In this document: positions 17,274-25,810 of the stretch, piece after piece
How positions within the stretch are numbered: position 1 is the first letter of the stretch
Layout: every line of letters starts with the position of its first letter
Source of the DNA: Mycobacterium lentiflavum
GTDB taxonomy: Bacteria > Actinomycetota > Actinomycetes > Mycobacteriales > Mycobacteriaceae
Direction of reading: 5' to 3'
Length of the DNA stretch: 64,000 nt
Assembly (NCBI RefSeq): GCF_022374895.2
Contig: NZ_CP092423.2
Coordinates: forward strand, 3,038,001 to 3,102,000
Notes under the pieces: model-generated
The model's input: only the letters and a program-made list of their open reading frames with translations
Told to the model about the DNA's origin: nothing
Databases searched by the model: none
Translations under genes and position numbers: made by a program

Positions 17274-17984
17274 ATGCGATTCAGCTGGGAACGACTGACC
17301 ACCAGCGTGCACCGCTGCCGGCTTCCGTTCTGCGACGTCACCGTGGGCTTGGTGCGCGGACGCGCCGGCGCATTACTCATCGACAGCGGCACCACGATGA
17401 CCGAGGCGGCCGCGATCGACGAGGACGTCCGGCAGCTGACCGGAGGCCCGGTCACGCATATTGTGTTGACGCACAAGCATTTCGACCATGTACTGGGTTC
17501 TTCGTATTTCACCGACGCCGAGATTTACTCCGCACCGGAGGTTGTCGATTACCTGTCGTCGGCCCACGACCAGATTCGAGCCCACGCCCTGAGATATGGT
17601 GCGGACGCCGCCGAGATCGACCGGGCACTTGCGGCGCTGCGGCCGCCGCAGCACGGCCTGTACGACGCCGTCGTCGACCTCGGCGACCGCGACGTGAGAA
17701 TCACCCACCCGGGGCGCGGCCACACCACGTCGGACTTGGTCGTGGTGGTGCCCGGATTGGACGAGCACGATCACCGCGTGGTGATGTTCACCGGTGACCT
17801 CGTCGAAGAGTCCGCTGACCCGTTCATCGATGCCGACTCCGACGTGGCGGCCTGGCCGGCGACGCTCGATCGGGTGCGGGCGATCGGTGGACGAGAAACG
17901 ATCTACGTCCCGGGCCACGGGAAGATCGTCGACACGGAGTTCATCCGCCGCCAACGAGCCTGGCTACAACAACGTTCGGGCTAG
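17274..17984 (+). CDS. Metallo-beta-lactamase-fold hydrolase
   Basis: 236 aa from the ATG at 17274. The zinc motif HKHFDH is at residues 67-72, the second histidine lies in HPGRGHTTSD, the bridging aspartate in FTGDLVEESAD, and the last histidine in YVPGHGKIVD. The full metal set supports an active hydrolase of the glyoxalase-II/MBL superfamily; substrate unknown. Position corresponds to Rv1913. Divergent from the ArsR gene over the inverted repeat. Its 3' end overlaps the convergent 17981 gene by 4 bp. Confidence 0.85.
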   Translation: MRFSWERLTTSVHRCRLPFCDVTVGLVRGRAGALLIDSGTTMTEAAAIDEDVRQLTGGPVTHIVLTHKHFDHVLGSSYFTDAEIYSAPEVVDYLSSAHDQIRAHALRYGADAAEIDRALAALRPPQHGLYDAVVDLGDRDVRITHPGRGHTTSDLVVVVPGLDEHDHRVVMFTGDLVEESADPFIDADSDVAAWPATLDRVRAIGGRETIYVPGHGKIVDTEFIRRQRAWLQQRSG

Positions 17985-18355
17985 GCGTTCGCGGCCGTGC
18001 ACGCGGCGATGAGTGCGCCCGGATCGGTCACGCTGAGCACCAACGAGCGCAGCTCCACCGATCTCAGCGGGACTTTCGCCCGCACCGGCGGCTCTATCGT
18101 CAGTGCCACCAGCCCTTTGCCCGAACCGTTTACCAGCCAGCGACCATTCGAGTAGTGCACCCCCGCGGTGAACGTGCGCTCGTCGGAGGCTTCGGCGCGG
18201 GTGATCGACGCGATCGGGATATGGGCGTCGAACGCCCATCCCATCTTCACGTGAAGAGTCCCGTCAACAACGCGCACCTCGCTGGTGTTGGGCCCGAGTC
18301 CCAGCGGGGTGGACAACAGCACGTACCAACGCTCGTAGCGCAATTCCGTCTGCAC
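17981..18355 (-). CDS. Conserved mycobacterial protein (Rv1914c-like)
   Basis: 124 aa, no signal peptide or membrane helix. Beta-rich, with LRYERWYVLLSTPLGLGPNTSEVRV near the start and HIPIASITRAEASDERTF in the middle. This pattern resembles small PH-like or membrane-associated beta-barrel domains, but I cannot assign a family. Located as Rv1914c is in M. tuberculosis, between the MBL gene and the isocitrate lyase. Convergent with the MBL gene. Its upstream side faces aceA across 314 bp. Confidence 0.65.
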   Translation of the reverse strand: MQTELRYERWYVLLSTPLGLGPNTSEVRVVDGTLHVKMGWAFDAHIPIASITRAEASDERTFTAGVHYSNGRWLVNGSGKGLVALTIEPPVRAKVPLRSVELRSLVLSVTDPGALIAACTAANA

Positions 18356-18373
18356 CGGACCGACCCTACTCGA

Positions 18374-18429
18374 AGTTTGCTGGCTAGGCCGGGTTTTCTT
18401 TTCATCTAACCGTCTATGCAGTTTGCTGG
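18374..18429. repeat. Direct repeat AGTTTGCTGG upstream of aceA
   Basis: Two identical 10-mers at 18374-18383 and 18420-18429, 46 bp apart, in the 314 bp between the 17981 gene and aceA. The AGTTTGC core recalls RamB-type sites known from acetate/glyoxylate genes of actinobacteria, but the match is partial. Confidence 0.35.
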
Positions 18430-18602
18430 TCCGGGTGCCGAACAGGCCTCCGCGGAACCGTCACGGCGAATGCTTTACGAAAAGTATTGCACCGCAATCT
18501 CTTAGATGTTCCACACTGACGGCGACGCGCCGCGCAGCCATTCGGAGTACGCCGTGTGGCAACAGTTTTGGCCCGGCTCGGCAAGCGGCGAATTACCCAT
18601 GA

Positions 18603-18629
18603 TTGAAATCACAGGTCCAGGGCTAGACT
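18603..18629 (+). promoter_or_regulatory. Candidate aceA promoter (TTGAAA / TAGACT)
   Basis: TTGAAA at 18603-18608 and TAGACT at 18624-18629 with a 15-bp spacer, slightly short for a housekeeping sigma factor. This would give a leader of about 35 nt with GGAAGGGGAG before the ATG at 18670. Nothing else is recognised between 18430 and 18600. Confidence 0.35.
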
Positions 18630-18669
18630 CACGTTCAGCGGACTCGCGCTGGAAGGGGAGCGTAAAGCC

Positions 18670-20970
18670 ATGGCCATCATCGACGCGGACACCGAGGTCC
18701 CCGCACCATTCGACGAAGACGTCGCCGCCACACAGCGATACTTCGACGACCCACGCTTTGCCGGCAAGACCCGCCTCTATACGGCCCGCCAGGTAGCAGA
18801 GCAACGCGGCACGATACCGACCGACTACACCGTGGCCCGGGAAGCCGCCGCGGCCTTCTATCCCCGCCTGCGCGAGCTTTTCGCGGCAAAAAAGAGCATC
18901 ACGACCTTCGGCCCGTACTCACCCGGGCAGGCCGTGAGTATGAAGCGAATGGGCATCGAGGGGATCTACCTCGGCGGCTGGGCAACCTCGGCCAAGGGGT
19001 CCACCACCGAAGACCCGGGGCCCGACCTGGCGAGCTACCCACTGAGCCAGGTGCCCGAGGATGCCGCGGTGCTGGTGCGCGCGCTGCTGACCGCCGACCG
19101 AAACCAGCAGTACCAGCGGCTGCACATGAGCGAGCAGCAGCGCGCGGCGGCCAAGGAGTACGACTTCCGGCCGTTCATCATCGCCGACGCCGACACCGGC
19201 CACGGCGGTGACCCGCACGTGCGCAACCTGATCCGCCGCTTCGTCGAAGTCGGCGTGCCCGGCTACCACATCGAAGACCAACGTCCGGGCACCAAGAAGT
19301 GCGGTCACCAGGGCGGCAAGGTTTTGGTGCCGTCCGACGAACAGATCAAGCGCCTCAATGCCGCCCGCTTCCAGCTCGACGTCATGCGGGTACCAGGCAT
19401 CATCGTCGCGCGCACCGACGCCGAGGCGGCGAACCTGATCGACAGCAACTCCGACGAGCGCGACCAAGCGTTCCTGCTCGGCGCAACCAACTTGGACATT
19501 CCGTCCTACAAGGCCTGTTTCCTGGCGCTGATGCGGCGCTTCTACGAGCTGGGCGTCAAGGAGCTCAACGGTCATCTTCTCTATGCGCTCGCCGATGGCG
19601 AGTACGGCATCGCCAACGCCTGGCTCGAGCGCCAAGGCATTCTGGGCCTGGTCTCCGATGCGGTCACGCAGTGGCGGCAGGACGGTCAACACTCGATCGA
19701 CGACCTCTTCGACCAGGTCGAATCGCGGTTCGTCGCCGCATGGGAGGACGACGCCGGGCTGATGACCTACGCCGATGCGGTGGCGGAAGTGCTGGCATTC
19801 GGCGAAAGCGAACACGACGAACCGGCGACCATGAGTCCCGACGACTGGCGCAAGTTCGCCGCCCGGACGTCGCATTACGCGGCTCGCGAGAAGGCCCGCG
19901 AGCTGGGCGCCGCGCCGGACTGGAGCCCCGAGCTGGCCAGGACGCCCGAGGGCTACTACCAGGTGCGCGGCGGCATTCCATACGCGATCGCCAAATCGCT
20001 CGCGGCGGCGCCGTTCGCCGACATCCTCTGGATGGAGACCAAGACCGCAGACCTGGCCGACGCCAAGCAGTTCGCCGACGCGATTCACGCCGAGTTCCCC
20101 GACCAGATGCTGGCGTACAACCTCTCGCCGTCGTTCAACTGGGACACCACCGGCATGACCGACGAAGAGATGAAGCAGTTCCCGGCGGAGCTGGGCAAGA
20201 TGGGCTTCGTCTTCAACTTCATCACCTATGGCGGGCACCAGATCGACGGCGTCGCCGCCGAGGAGTTCGCTACCAACCTGCGCCAGGACGGCATGCTGGC
20301 GCTGGCCCGGCTGCAGCGCAAGATGCGCCTGGTCGAGTCGCCCTACCGCACGCCGCAGACGCTGGTCGGTGGTCCGCGCAGCGACGCCGCGCTGGCCGCG
20401 TCGTCGGGCCGCACCGCGACCACCAAGGCGATGGGCAAGGGCTCGACCCAGCACCAGCATCTGGTGCAGACGGAGGTGCCTAAGAAGCTGCTGGAGGAGT
20501 GGCTGGCGCTGTGGAGCGAGCACTACCAGCTGGGCGAGAAACTTCGGGTCACGCTGCGGCCCCGCCGCGCCGGCTCGGACGTGCTGGAGCTCGGGATCAA
20601 AGGCGAGGGCTCGGACCCGCAGGAGCAGCTGGCCAACGTCGTCGTCGACCCGATCAAGGACCGGCACGGCCGCAGCATCCTGCAGGTGCGCGACCAGAAC
20701 ACCTTCAGCGAGAAGCTGCGCCAGAAGCGGCTGATGACGCTGATCCACCTTTGGCTGGTACATCGCTTCAAGGCCGATGCGGTCTACTACGTGACGCCGA
20801 CCGAGGACAACCTGTATCAGACCGAGAAGATGAAGTCCCATGGGATCTTCAGCCACGTCTACCCCGAGGTGGGCGAGATCATCGTCGCCGAGGTGAACAA
20901 GCCGCGCATCGCCGAGCTGCTCAAGCCGGATCGGGTGGCGCTACGCAAGCTGATCACCAAGGAAGACTAG
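18670..20970 (+). CDS. aceA: Isocitrate lyase 2, full length
   Basis: 766 aa, the long ICL2 form. The catalytic signature KKCGH lies at about residues 209-213; its cysteine is the active-site base. [11 protein letters not shown] and IVARTDAEA supply the magnesium and substrate loops. The extended central and C-terminal regions (from about 570) are specific to ICL2; in M. tuberculosis ICL2 the C-terminal domain is reported to bind acetyl-CoA or propionyl-CoA and activate the enzyme. It cleaves isocitrate to succinate and glyoxylate and can act on 2-methylisocitrate, so it serves growth on fatty acids and propionyl-CoA. In H37Rv this gene is split (Rv1915/Rv1916); here the frame is unbroken. 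Confidence 0.95.
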   Translation: MAIIDADTEVPAPFDEDVAATQRYFDDPRFAGKTRLYTARQVAEQRGTIPTDYTVAREAAAAFYPRLRELFAAKKSITTFGPYSPGQAVSMKRMGIEGIYLGGWATSAKGSTTEDPGPDLASYPLSQVPEDAAVLVRALLTADRNQQYQRLHMSEQQRAAAKEYDFRPFIIADADTGHGGDPHVRNLIRRFVEVGVPGYHIEDQRPGTKKCGHQGGKVLVPSDEQIKRLNAARFQLDVMRVPGIIVARTDAEAANLIDSNSDERDQAFLLGATNLDIPSYKACFLALMRRFYELGVKELNGHLLYALADGEYGIANAWLERQGILGLVSDAVTQWRQDGQHSIDDLFDQVESRFVAAWEDDAGLMTYADAVAEVLAFGESEHDEPATMSPDDWRKFAARTSHYAAREKARELGAAPDWSPELARTPEGYYQVRGGIPYAIAKSLAAAPFADILWMETKTADLADAKQFADAIHAEFPDQMLAYNLSPSFNWDTTGMTDEEMKQFPAELGKMGFVFNFITYGGHQIDGVAAEEFATNLRQDGMLALARLQRKMRLVESPYRTPQTLVGGPRSDAALAASSGRTATTKAMGKGSTQHQHLVQTEVPKKLLEEWLALWSEHYQLGEKLRVTLRPRRAGSDVLELGIKGEGSDPQEQLANVVVDPIKDRHGRSILQVRDQNTFSEKLRQKRLMTLIHLWLVHRFKADAVYYVTPTEDNLYQTEKMKSHGIFSHVYPEVGEIIVAEVNKPRIAELLKPDRVALRKLITKED

Positions 20971-21226
20971 TCGTCACAGCCAATCGGTCCGCGAAACTAC
21001 TTGGCGGGCTTGATATTTCGTGATGCCGCGGGTTCGGCCCGCCACGATTTCGTGTTCGGACGACGGCGTCATTGTGCCGTCGCACACCGGACGCGTTGCG
21101 TGATACCCGCCAAACGTGAAAGTGATCACACTGGCTATTTTCGCTTCCTGCAACAGTTGCATAGGTGTACATTAGCTATTGAACAGGCGTGCAGCAGATC
21201 AACCAGACCGGCGAAAGGACACTTCG
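20971..21226. other. Intergenic region after aceA
   Basis: 256 bp without a gene. TGGCGGGC (21002-21009) and GCCCGCCA (21037-21044) form 8-bp arms with a 27-nt loop, a weak terminator candidate for aceA. A purine-rich GAAAGGA at 21212-21218 is the ribosome-binding site of the next gene. No clear promoter was identified. Confidence 0.4.
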
Positions 21227-21454
21227 ATGAAGTCTTCAACCAAGATGACGATCACGACCTTTGGTGCGGCGGGCGCACTCGCACTCGTCGTCGGAGTCGG
21301 GGGAGTCGGGCCCAGCCCGGCCGCCGCCGCGCCCGCCCCGGTGACCCACTCTTCGTCGAGCGCCACGCCGGCGAGCCGCAACGTGGCCGTCGCCCCCGGC
21401 AATGTGCACCAGGCCGTCCTCGTCGCCTGCATCTCGGGCCTCAACTGCGGGTAG
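21227..21454 (+). CDS. Small secreted mycobacterial peptide, unknown function
   Basis: 75 aa; GAAAGGA sits 8 bp before the ATG. A lysine-containing N-terminus and hydrophobic core (FGAAGALALVVGVGGVG) lead to an AAAAP cut site, giving a mature peptide of about 40 residues. It is Ser/Ala/Val-rich and ends VACISGLNCG, with two cysteines that could pair. No lipobox. Followed 26 bp later by a perfect 13-bp hairpin. Unrelated to any family I know; possibly cell-wall associated. Confidence 0.65.
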   Translation: MKSSTKMTITTFGAAGALALVVGVGGVGPSPAAAAPAPVTHSSSSATPASRNVAVAPGNVHQAVLVACISGLNCG

Positions 21455-21480
21455 GCACGAACCCCACATCCAAGCAACCG

Positions 21481-21510
21481 GTGGCCCATCTCGACTACGA
21501 GATGGGCCAC
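21481..21510 (+). terminator. Strong hairpin after the small secreted-peptide gene
   Basis: GTGGCCCATCTCG and CGAGATGGGCCAC are perfect 13-bp complementary arms around a 4-nt loop ACTA. There is no T-run, as is common for mycobacterial terminators. It separates the 21227 gene from the lipoprotein gene at 21599. Confidence 0.7.
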
Positions 21511-21598
21511 TGGCATGTCCGCTTCAAGTCGTGCGGTTTGCGACGGGCACCAATGGGTACCAACGAATGAGTTCGCTGAGTGTCGGGAGGGGAGTCTG

Positions 21599-22003
21599 AT
21601 GAGAACGGAAGCTCGGACCGCAGTTGCGATTTTCGGCGGTGCCGCCATGCTCGTTTTGACGGTTGGCTGCGGCGGAGGCGGCAACAAAGCACCTAGCAGC
21701 ACCACCACTACGACGTCCACCACTACGACGTCCACCACTACGACGTCCGGCGTCGCGCCGTCAACGGCCCCGGGCACCGGCGGACCGACCGGCGGCGGCG
21801 GACCGGGCGGCGGCGGTGGCACCGTGCCCGGCGGACCGACCGGCGGCGGCGGACCGGGCGGCGGCGGCGGCAGCGTTCCGGGCGGTCCCACCGGTGGTGG
21901 CGGCCCCGGCGGCGGTAGCGGCAGTATCCCCGGCGTCGGAGGTGGCGGCGGCGGACCCGGTGGTGGCGGCGGTTGCGTCGGCAACATCTGCGGTGGTACC
22001 TGA
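21599..22003 (+). CDS. Glycine-rich repeat lipoprotein
   Basis: 134 aa from the ATG at 21599. The signal peptide ends in lipobox LTVGC (Cys about 24), so it is lipid-anchored outside the membrane. Then come a Thr/Ser-rich stretch encoded by three exact 15-bp repeats (21704-21748) and three tandem 17-residue units starting GGPTGGGGPGGG (21779-21931, 51 bp each). A C-terminal GGGGCVGNICGGT carries two cysteines. The Thr-rich linker is a plausible O-mannosylation region. Low complexity prevents a functional guess. Confidence 0.7.
   Translation: MRTEARTAVAIFGGAAMLVLTVGCGGGGNKAPSSTTTTTSTTTTSTTTTSGVAPSTAPGTGGPTGGGGPGGGGGTVPGGPTGGGGPGGGGGSVPGGPTGGGGPGGGSGSIPGVGGGGGGPGGGGGCVGNICGGT
21704..21748 (+). 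repeat. Three exact 15-bp tandem repeats (ACCACTACGACGTCC)
   Basis: Copies at 21704-21718, 21719-21733 and 21734-21748, in frame, encoding the Thr-rich linker of the lipoprotein. Copy number may vary between strains. Confidence 0.85.
21779..21931 (+). repeat. Three 51-bp tandem coding repeats
   Basis: Units at 21779-21829, 21830-21880 and 21881-21931 encode near-identical 17-residue Gly/Pro blocks. The third copy has diverged most at synonymous sites, so the array is not brand new. Confidence 0.8.
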
Positions 22004-22036
22004 CCGCGCCTTGCGCCATTAACACGTGCTCGCGGT

Positions 22037-22072
22037 AGCCGAGGGGGTTATGTCAACCTGACCCCCTCGGCT
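22037..22072 (+). terminator. Perfect 12-bp stem terminator hairpin
   Basis: AGCCGAGGGGGT (22037-22048) pairs fully with ACCCCCTCGGCT (22061-22072) around a 12-nt loop. It lies 34 bp after the glycine-rich lipoprotein stop. Confidence 0.75.
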
Positions 22073-22192
22073 GAGCAAATCTCCGCCCCACGCGGCGTCG
22101 CAGACAACCCACGACGTCGCGCCGTTGATCTGTTCACCGGGTCGCCAGCCTGAGTTATGGTTCTCCGCAACGTGACTGCAAGGAGACCTTCA

Positions 22193-23359
22193 ATGGCGAA
22201 GCTCAGGTTCGGATATTTCATCGCGCCGTTCCACCGCGCGGGCACCAACCCGACGCTGGCCATCCAGCGCGACCTGGAGTTCGTCCAACACCTCGACGCC
22301 CTGGGCTTCGACGAAGCGTGGATCGGCGAGCATCACTCGGCCGGCAGCGAAATCATCGCGTCCCCGGAGATCTTCATTGCCGCCGCCGCCGAGCGGACCA
22401 AGCGGATCAAGCTCTGTACCGGGGTTATCTCGCTCTCGTATCACAACCCGCTGTGGGTCGCCGACCGGCTGATGATGCTGGACCATCTCACCCATGGCCG
22501 GGTGATCGGCGGGGTGGGCCCCGGCTCGCTGCCCAGCGACTCGTCGATGATCGGGCTGACCCCGACCGACACCCGGGAGCTGTTGGACACCAACCTCGAC
22601 ATCGTGGTCCGGCTGCTGCGGGGGGAAACGGTGAGCGCCAAGACCCCCACCCACGAACTCCACAACGCCAAGCTGCAGCTTGCCCCGTACTCCGACGGTG
22701 GGGTTCCACTGGCGGTGGCCGCGGTCGCTTCCCCGACCGGCGCCCGGCTGGCCGGCAGGCACGGCATCGGCCTGCTCTCCATCGGCGCGACGCTGACCAT
22801 CGAGGGCTTCAATGCGCTGCAATATCACTGGGACATCGTCGAAGAACGCGCCGCGGTATTCGGCACCGAGGTCGATCGCCGGAACTGGAGCCTGGTCGGG
22901 CCGTTCCATGTCGCCGAAACCGACAAGCAGGCGCGCGAAGACGTGAAATTCGGTCTCGAGCCGTGGTTCCGGTATTTCCAGAAGGTGGCCGCGTTCCCGC
23001 AGATGACGATGCCGGGCGAGCAGATCGACGAGATGATCGACGTCATCAACGAGAACGGCGCGGGCGTGATCGGCACCCCGGAGCGGGCGCGCGCGCAGGT
23101 GCAGCGGATGTGGGATCAGTCCGGTGGCTTCGGCTGCATGCTTCAGATGGGCCACGAGTGGGCCAATCCGGAGGCCACTAAACGGTCAGCCGAATTGTTC
23201 GCCGCCGAGGTGATGCCGCACTTCCAGGGTCAGGCGCAGCCGACACTGGATGCGGCCGCCCGGGCCAGCGCAGCGCGCGAAGGGCTGGCGGAGTCGCAGA
23301 ACCAGGCCGTCGAGCACATGACCAAGAAATACCAGGACGAGCTCAACGCGAAAAAGTAG
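22193..23359 (+). CDS. LLM-class flavin-dependent monooxygenase (luciferase-like)
   Basis: 388 aa; AAGGAGA precedes the ATG at 22193. Bacterial luciferase-like TIM barrel: FGYFIAPFHRAG at the start, EAWIGEHHSAG (the conserved flavin-site His pair) at about residues 41-51, and TGVISLSYHNPLWVADRLMMLD. C-terminal FGCMLQMGHEWANPE is typical of the alkanal-monooxygenase-like mycobacterial group. These enzymes use reduced FMN or F420. No flavin reductase lies adjacent. Transcribed alone, about 120 bp after a terminator. The last 50 residues are a charged helical tail. Confidence 0.85.
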   Translation: MAKLRFGYFIAPFHRAGTNPTLAIQRDLEFVQHLDALGFDEAWIGEHHSAGSEIIASPEIFIAAAAERTKRIKLCTGVISLSYHNPLWVADRLMMLDHLTHGRVIGGVGPGSLPSDSSMIGLTPTDTRELLDTNLDIVVRLLRGETVSAKTPTHELHNAKLQLAPYSDGGVPLAVAAVASPTGARLAGRHGIGLLSIGATLTIEGFNALQYHWDIVEERAAVFGTEVDRRNWSLVGPFHVAETDKQAREDVKFGLEPWFRYFQKVAAFPQMTMPGEQIDEMIDVINENGAGVIGTPERARAQVQRMWDQSGGFGCMLQMGHEWANPEATKRSAELFAAEVMPHFQGQAQPTLDAAARASAAREGLAESQNQAVEHMTKKYQDELNAKK

Positions 23360-23419
23360 TCGCGCACAGCCCGGACCACCGCGTGAGTGCCCGGCGAAGT
23401 TCCGCGGCACCGCATCGGG

Positions 23420-23528
23420 TTAGGGCCGGGCATCGGGTCCAGCACCACCGGACGGATCCCGTTCAATGCCAGTTCGCTGGCCAGCATCAGCCCGTTGGGA
23501 CCGCCCCGGCGATGACGACGTCAATCCC
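23420..23528 (-). pseudogene. Frameshifted N-terminal remnant of an FAD-dependent monooxygenase
   Basis: Minus-strand reading gives GIDVVIAGA, then after a one-base loss near 23500 continues PNGLMLASELALNGIRPVVLDPMPGPNP. Joined, this is the Rossmann start (GAGPNGLMLASELAL) of aromatic-ring FAD monooxygenases. The match stops after the PGPNPM motif; nothing of the remaining 450 or so residues is present. The rest of the gap up to 23651 holds no other recognisable gene. Confidence 0.65.
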
Positions 23529-23651
23529 TTAGGCCAGCTTAATAGTTGGGTGTGGTCCGACACGCCCGGCGCAACTGACAGCGCCGGTTTTCATAGTGCG
23601 GCGCTAGCCGCTTCCCAGTTGAGAGCTAAGAACGCGGCGCATACCTGGAGC

Positions 23652-23945
23652 ATGAGCACCCCTCGTCAGAAGCAGTTCATGCGGATCGTCTCGGCCGGCG
23701 TCGCGGGCATCGCGATACTGGCCTTCCTCGACGCGGCCCCTGTCGAGGCCACCACCGACATGTTCGGCCACGTGCGCTTCGCCGCCGACGACAACGACGA
23801 CGCGCAACTACAACAGCAACTGGCCCAGCAGCAGTTGCTGTTGTCCGAGCAGCAGGCCGAGCAACAAAACGAAGCGGCACAGCAGCAGTTTGAACAAGAC
23901 ATGCAGCAAGCACAGCTGACCGAACAGCAGGCCAACAACCCCTAG
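23652..23945 (+). CDS. Small exported glutamine-rich protein, unknown function
   Basis: 97 aa from the ATG at 23652. A signal-like segment IVSAGVAGIAILAFLDAAPVEA is followed by a short acidic stretch (AADDNDDA). Then comes a 45-residue Gln/Glu/Ala/Leu tract with heptad-like leucines (LQQQLAQQQLLLSEQQAEQQ), which should form a coiled coil in the cell envelope. No similar M. tuberculosis gene is recalled at this position, where PPE34/PPE35 sit instead. Function unknown. Confidence 0.65.
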   Translation: MSTPRQKQFMRIVSAGVAGIAILAFLDAAPVEATTDMFGHVRFAADDNDDAQLQQQLAQQQLLLSEQQAEQQNEAAQQQFEQDMQQAQLTEQQANNP

Positions 23946-23959
23946 CCCGCGCCGCTAGA

Positions 23960-24406
23960 TCAGCGCTCGGCCGCCTTCACCAGCCGATCCGCGAGAAGCT
24001 TCACCGCACCGCCCAGCGCCGCGCGCGTCGCAGGCCCGGTACCGCGAATTCTCTCGACGAACGATCCCGACCAGCGGATGTCGGTACCGCCGGCCGCGTT
24101 GGGCGTCAAGACCACCTCGCCCAGGTAATCCTTTGCCGGAGACGGCCCGACCAACTTGTAAACCTGCCGGCGATCCTGCTCGTACTCGACGATCTCCTCG
24201 CGCGCCAGGATCGGAGGCACACCGATCTGACGAATCGCGCCGACCCCGCCCGGCGCCGGATCACCTTGGCGCGCCCAGCTCGAGCGCAGCACCACCGGCT
24301 TGGCCCAGCTCGACCAATTGGCGCCGTCCGCCAACAGCCCGAACACCGTTGCGGCAGGCGCGCTACAGGTCCGATTGACCTCGAACGAAAACTTGCGACC
24401 CGACAT
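23960..24406 (-). CDS. SRPBCC-family protein (Rv1919c-like)
   Basis: 148 aa from the ATG at 24406 (MSGRKFSFEVNRTCSAP). First strand and helix FEVNRTCSAPAATVFGLLADGANWSSWAKP is the standard polyketide-cyclase/dehydrase start. DIRWSGSFVERIRGTGPATRAALGGAVKLLADRLVKAAER is the closing strand and helix. Corresponds to Rv1919c in place and size. Convergent with the Gln-rich gene. It is the fourth separate SRPBCC gene in this window. Ligand unknown. Confidence 0.78.
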   Translation of the reverse strand: MSGRKFSFEVNRTCSAPAATVFGLLADGANWSSWAKPVVLRSSWARQGDPAPGGVGAIRQIGVPPILAREEIVEYEQDRRQVYKLVGPSPAKDYLGEVVLTPNAAGGTDIRWSGSFVERIRGTGPATRAALGGAVKLLADRLVKAAER

Positions 24407-24604
24407 AGCCGCGTACCCTACCGCCACCGCGATGGACACCGGCGCCGCGGTGCGGACCTGGGCCGGCGCGGGCCTCGAGGCCGGTGAAATCCGGCACACA
24501 CCGGCGGCCGCACGTGCATACTCACCGTGTGCGGCGGTTACCGCCGACCGCGGCCGGACACCGGGCGGGCAGTCCAATGCGCGATGGAAAGCTTTGGTGG
24601 ACAG

Positions 24605-25777
24605 ATGATTTCGAGCGGACCTTCTGGCTTCGCCGGGCGTGGCGTCGCGTGGCCATCCCATCGGAACACGCGAATATCGCTGGTGTTGTGCGCGGTCGTG
24701 TTATCGCTCAGCGGCTGCGACAAGGTTACTGTCACCCCCGCGTCGAAAGCGCCCACCTCTACCAGCAGCGCCGCCGTCACCCCCAACGACAACCCGCTGG
24801 CCAAGGCCAACAGTCAGCGGGTGCTCGACGACGCGGTCAACGCCACGACACCGGGCTGCTCGGCCGCGGTGGGTTCCAAGGGCACCGTGGTGTGGACCGG
24901 AGTGCGCGGCATCGCCGACACGGCGACCGGCGACAAGATCACCCCTGACACCGTGTTCGATATCGGCTCGGTGTCCAAGCAGTTCACCGCCGCCGCCGCC
25001 CTGTTGCTCGTTGATGCCGGAAAGCTGACCCTCAACGACACGCTCGCCCAGCACCTGCCGGAATTCCCCAAGTGGGCCGCCACCATCACGATCACCCAGT
25101 TGATCCACCAAACCAGCGGTATCCCCGAATACGAAGGGCTGCTGGCAAAGCAGGGGTTCGCGGTCAGCGACCGGACCACGCAGGAGCAAGCGCTGCAGGC
25201 CGTGGCGGCGGTGCCGAAGCTGAATTACCAGCCGGGCAGCCAATTCCGGTACTCCGACTCCAACTATTTGTTGCTCGGCGAGATCGTGCACCGGGTGTCG
25301 GGACAGCCGCTGCCGCAGTTTCTCAGCACGGAAATCTTTGGCCCGCTCGGCCTGGGGATGGTGATGGATCCCGTCGGCGGGGTTCCGCACAAGGCCGTCT
25401 CCTATGCCGGCGGTAGCGACGGATACCGGATGACCACTTCCGCGTGGGAACAAATCGGCGACGGCGCGGTCCAAGCCTCGCCCAGCCAGCTGGTTCAGTG
25501 GGGTGACAATTACCGGACCGGTCGCGTGGGTGGGCCCAAGCTGCTGGAGGCGCAGCTGGCCGGGGCGGTGGAGATCGGGCCCGGCATCCCTGTGCACTAC
25601 GGCGCCGGGATCTACATCAAGGCCGACGGCACGCTCGACCACGACGGCGCCTCGCCCGGCTTCGTCACGGCATTCCGCGTCAGCAAGGATCGGCAGACGT
25701 CCATCGCCGTCAGTTGCAACACCGATGACCAGATCCCGGAAGCCCTGACCGACTCGTTGGCGAAGCTCTGGATGTAG
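24605..25777 (+). CDS. Serine beta-lactamase-family lipoprotein, copy 1 (Rv1922-like)
   Basis: 390 aa from the ATG at 24605 (24584 also possible). The lipobox LSLSGC is near residues 32-37, so it is envelope-anchored. The class C/esterase fold has SVSKQF (nucleophile Ser and general-base Lys), a YSDSNYLLLG second motif, and HDGASPGF as the third (HxG). In penicillin-binding relatives the second motif is YxN; here the third position is Asp. Family members are D-Ala carboxypeptidases, esterases or amidases. It is about 60% identical by eye to the next gene, from which it is 33 bp away: a tandem duplication. Confidence 0.82.
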   Translation: MISSGPSGFAGRGVAWPSHRNTRISLVLCAVVLSLSGCDKVTVTPASKAPTSTSSAAVTPNDNPLAKANSQRVLDDAVNATTPGCSAAVGSKGTVVWTGVRGIADTATGDKITPDTVFDIGSVSKQFTAAAALLLVDAGKLTLNDTLAQHLPEFPKWAATITITQLIHQTSGIPEYEGLLAKQGFAVSDRTTQEQALQAVAAVPKLNYQPGSQFRYSDSNYLLLGEIVHRVSGQPLPQFLSTEIFGPLGLGMVMDPVGGVPHKAVSYAGGSDGYRMTTSAWEQIGDGAVQASPSQLVQWGDNYRTGRVGGPKLLEAQLAGAVEIGPGIPVHYGAGIYIKADGTLDHDGASPGFVTAFRVSKDRQTSIAVSCNTDDQIPEALTDSLAKLWM

Positions 25778-25810
25778 TGGATTGCGTGCAGAGACGCCAT
25801 CATTCACCGT

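Noticed and set aside
18919..20856. 645-codon open frame on the minus strand
   Set aside because: It lies wholly antisense to aceA, arises from high-GC codon bias, and its product shows no domain.
21704..21748. Possible CRISPR-like array
   Set aside because: Only three contiguous 15-bp copies with no spacers, in frame within a lipoprotein gene.
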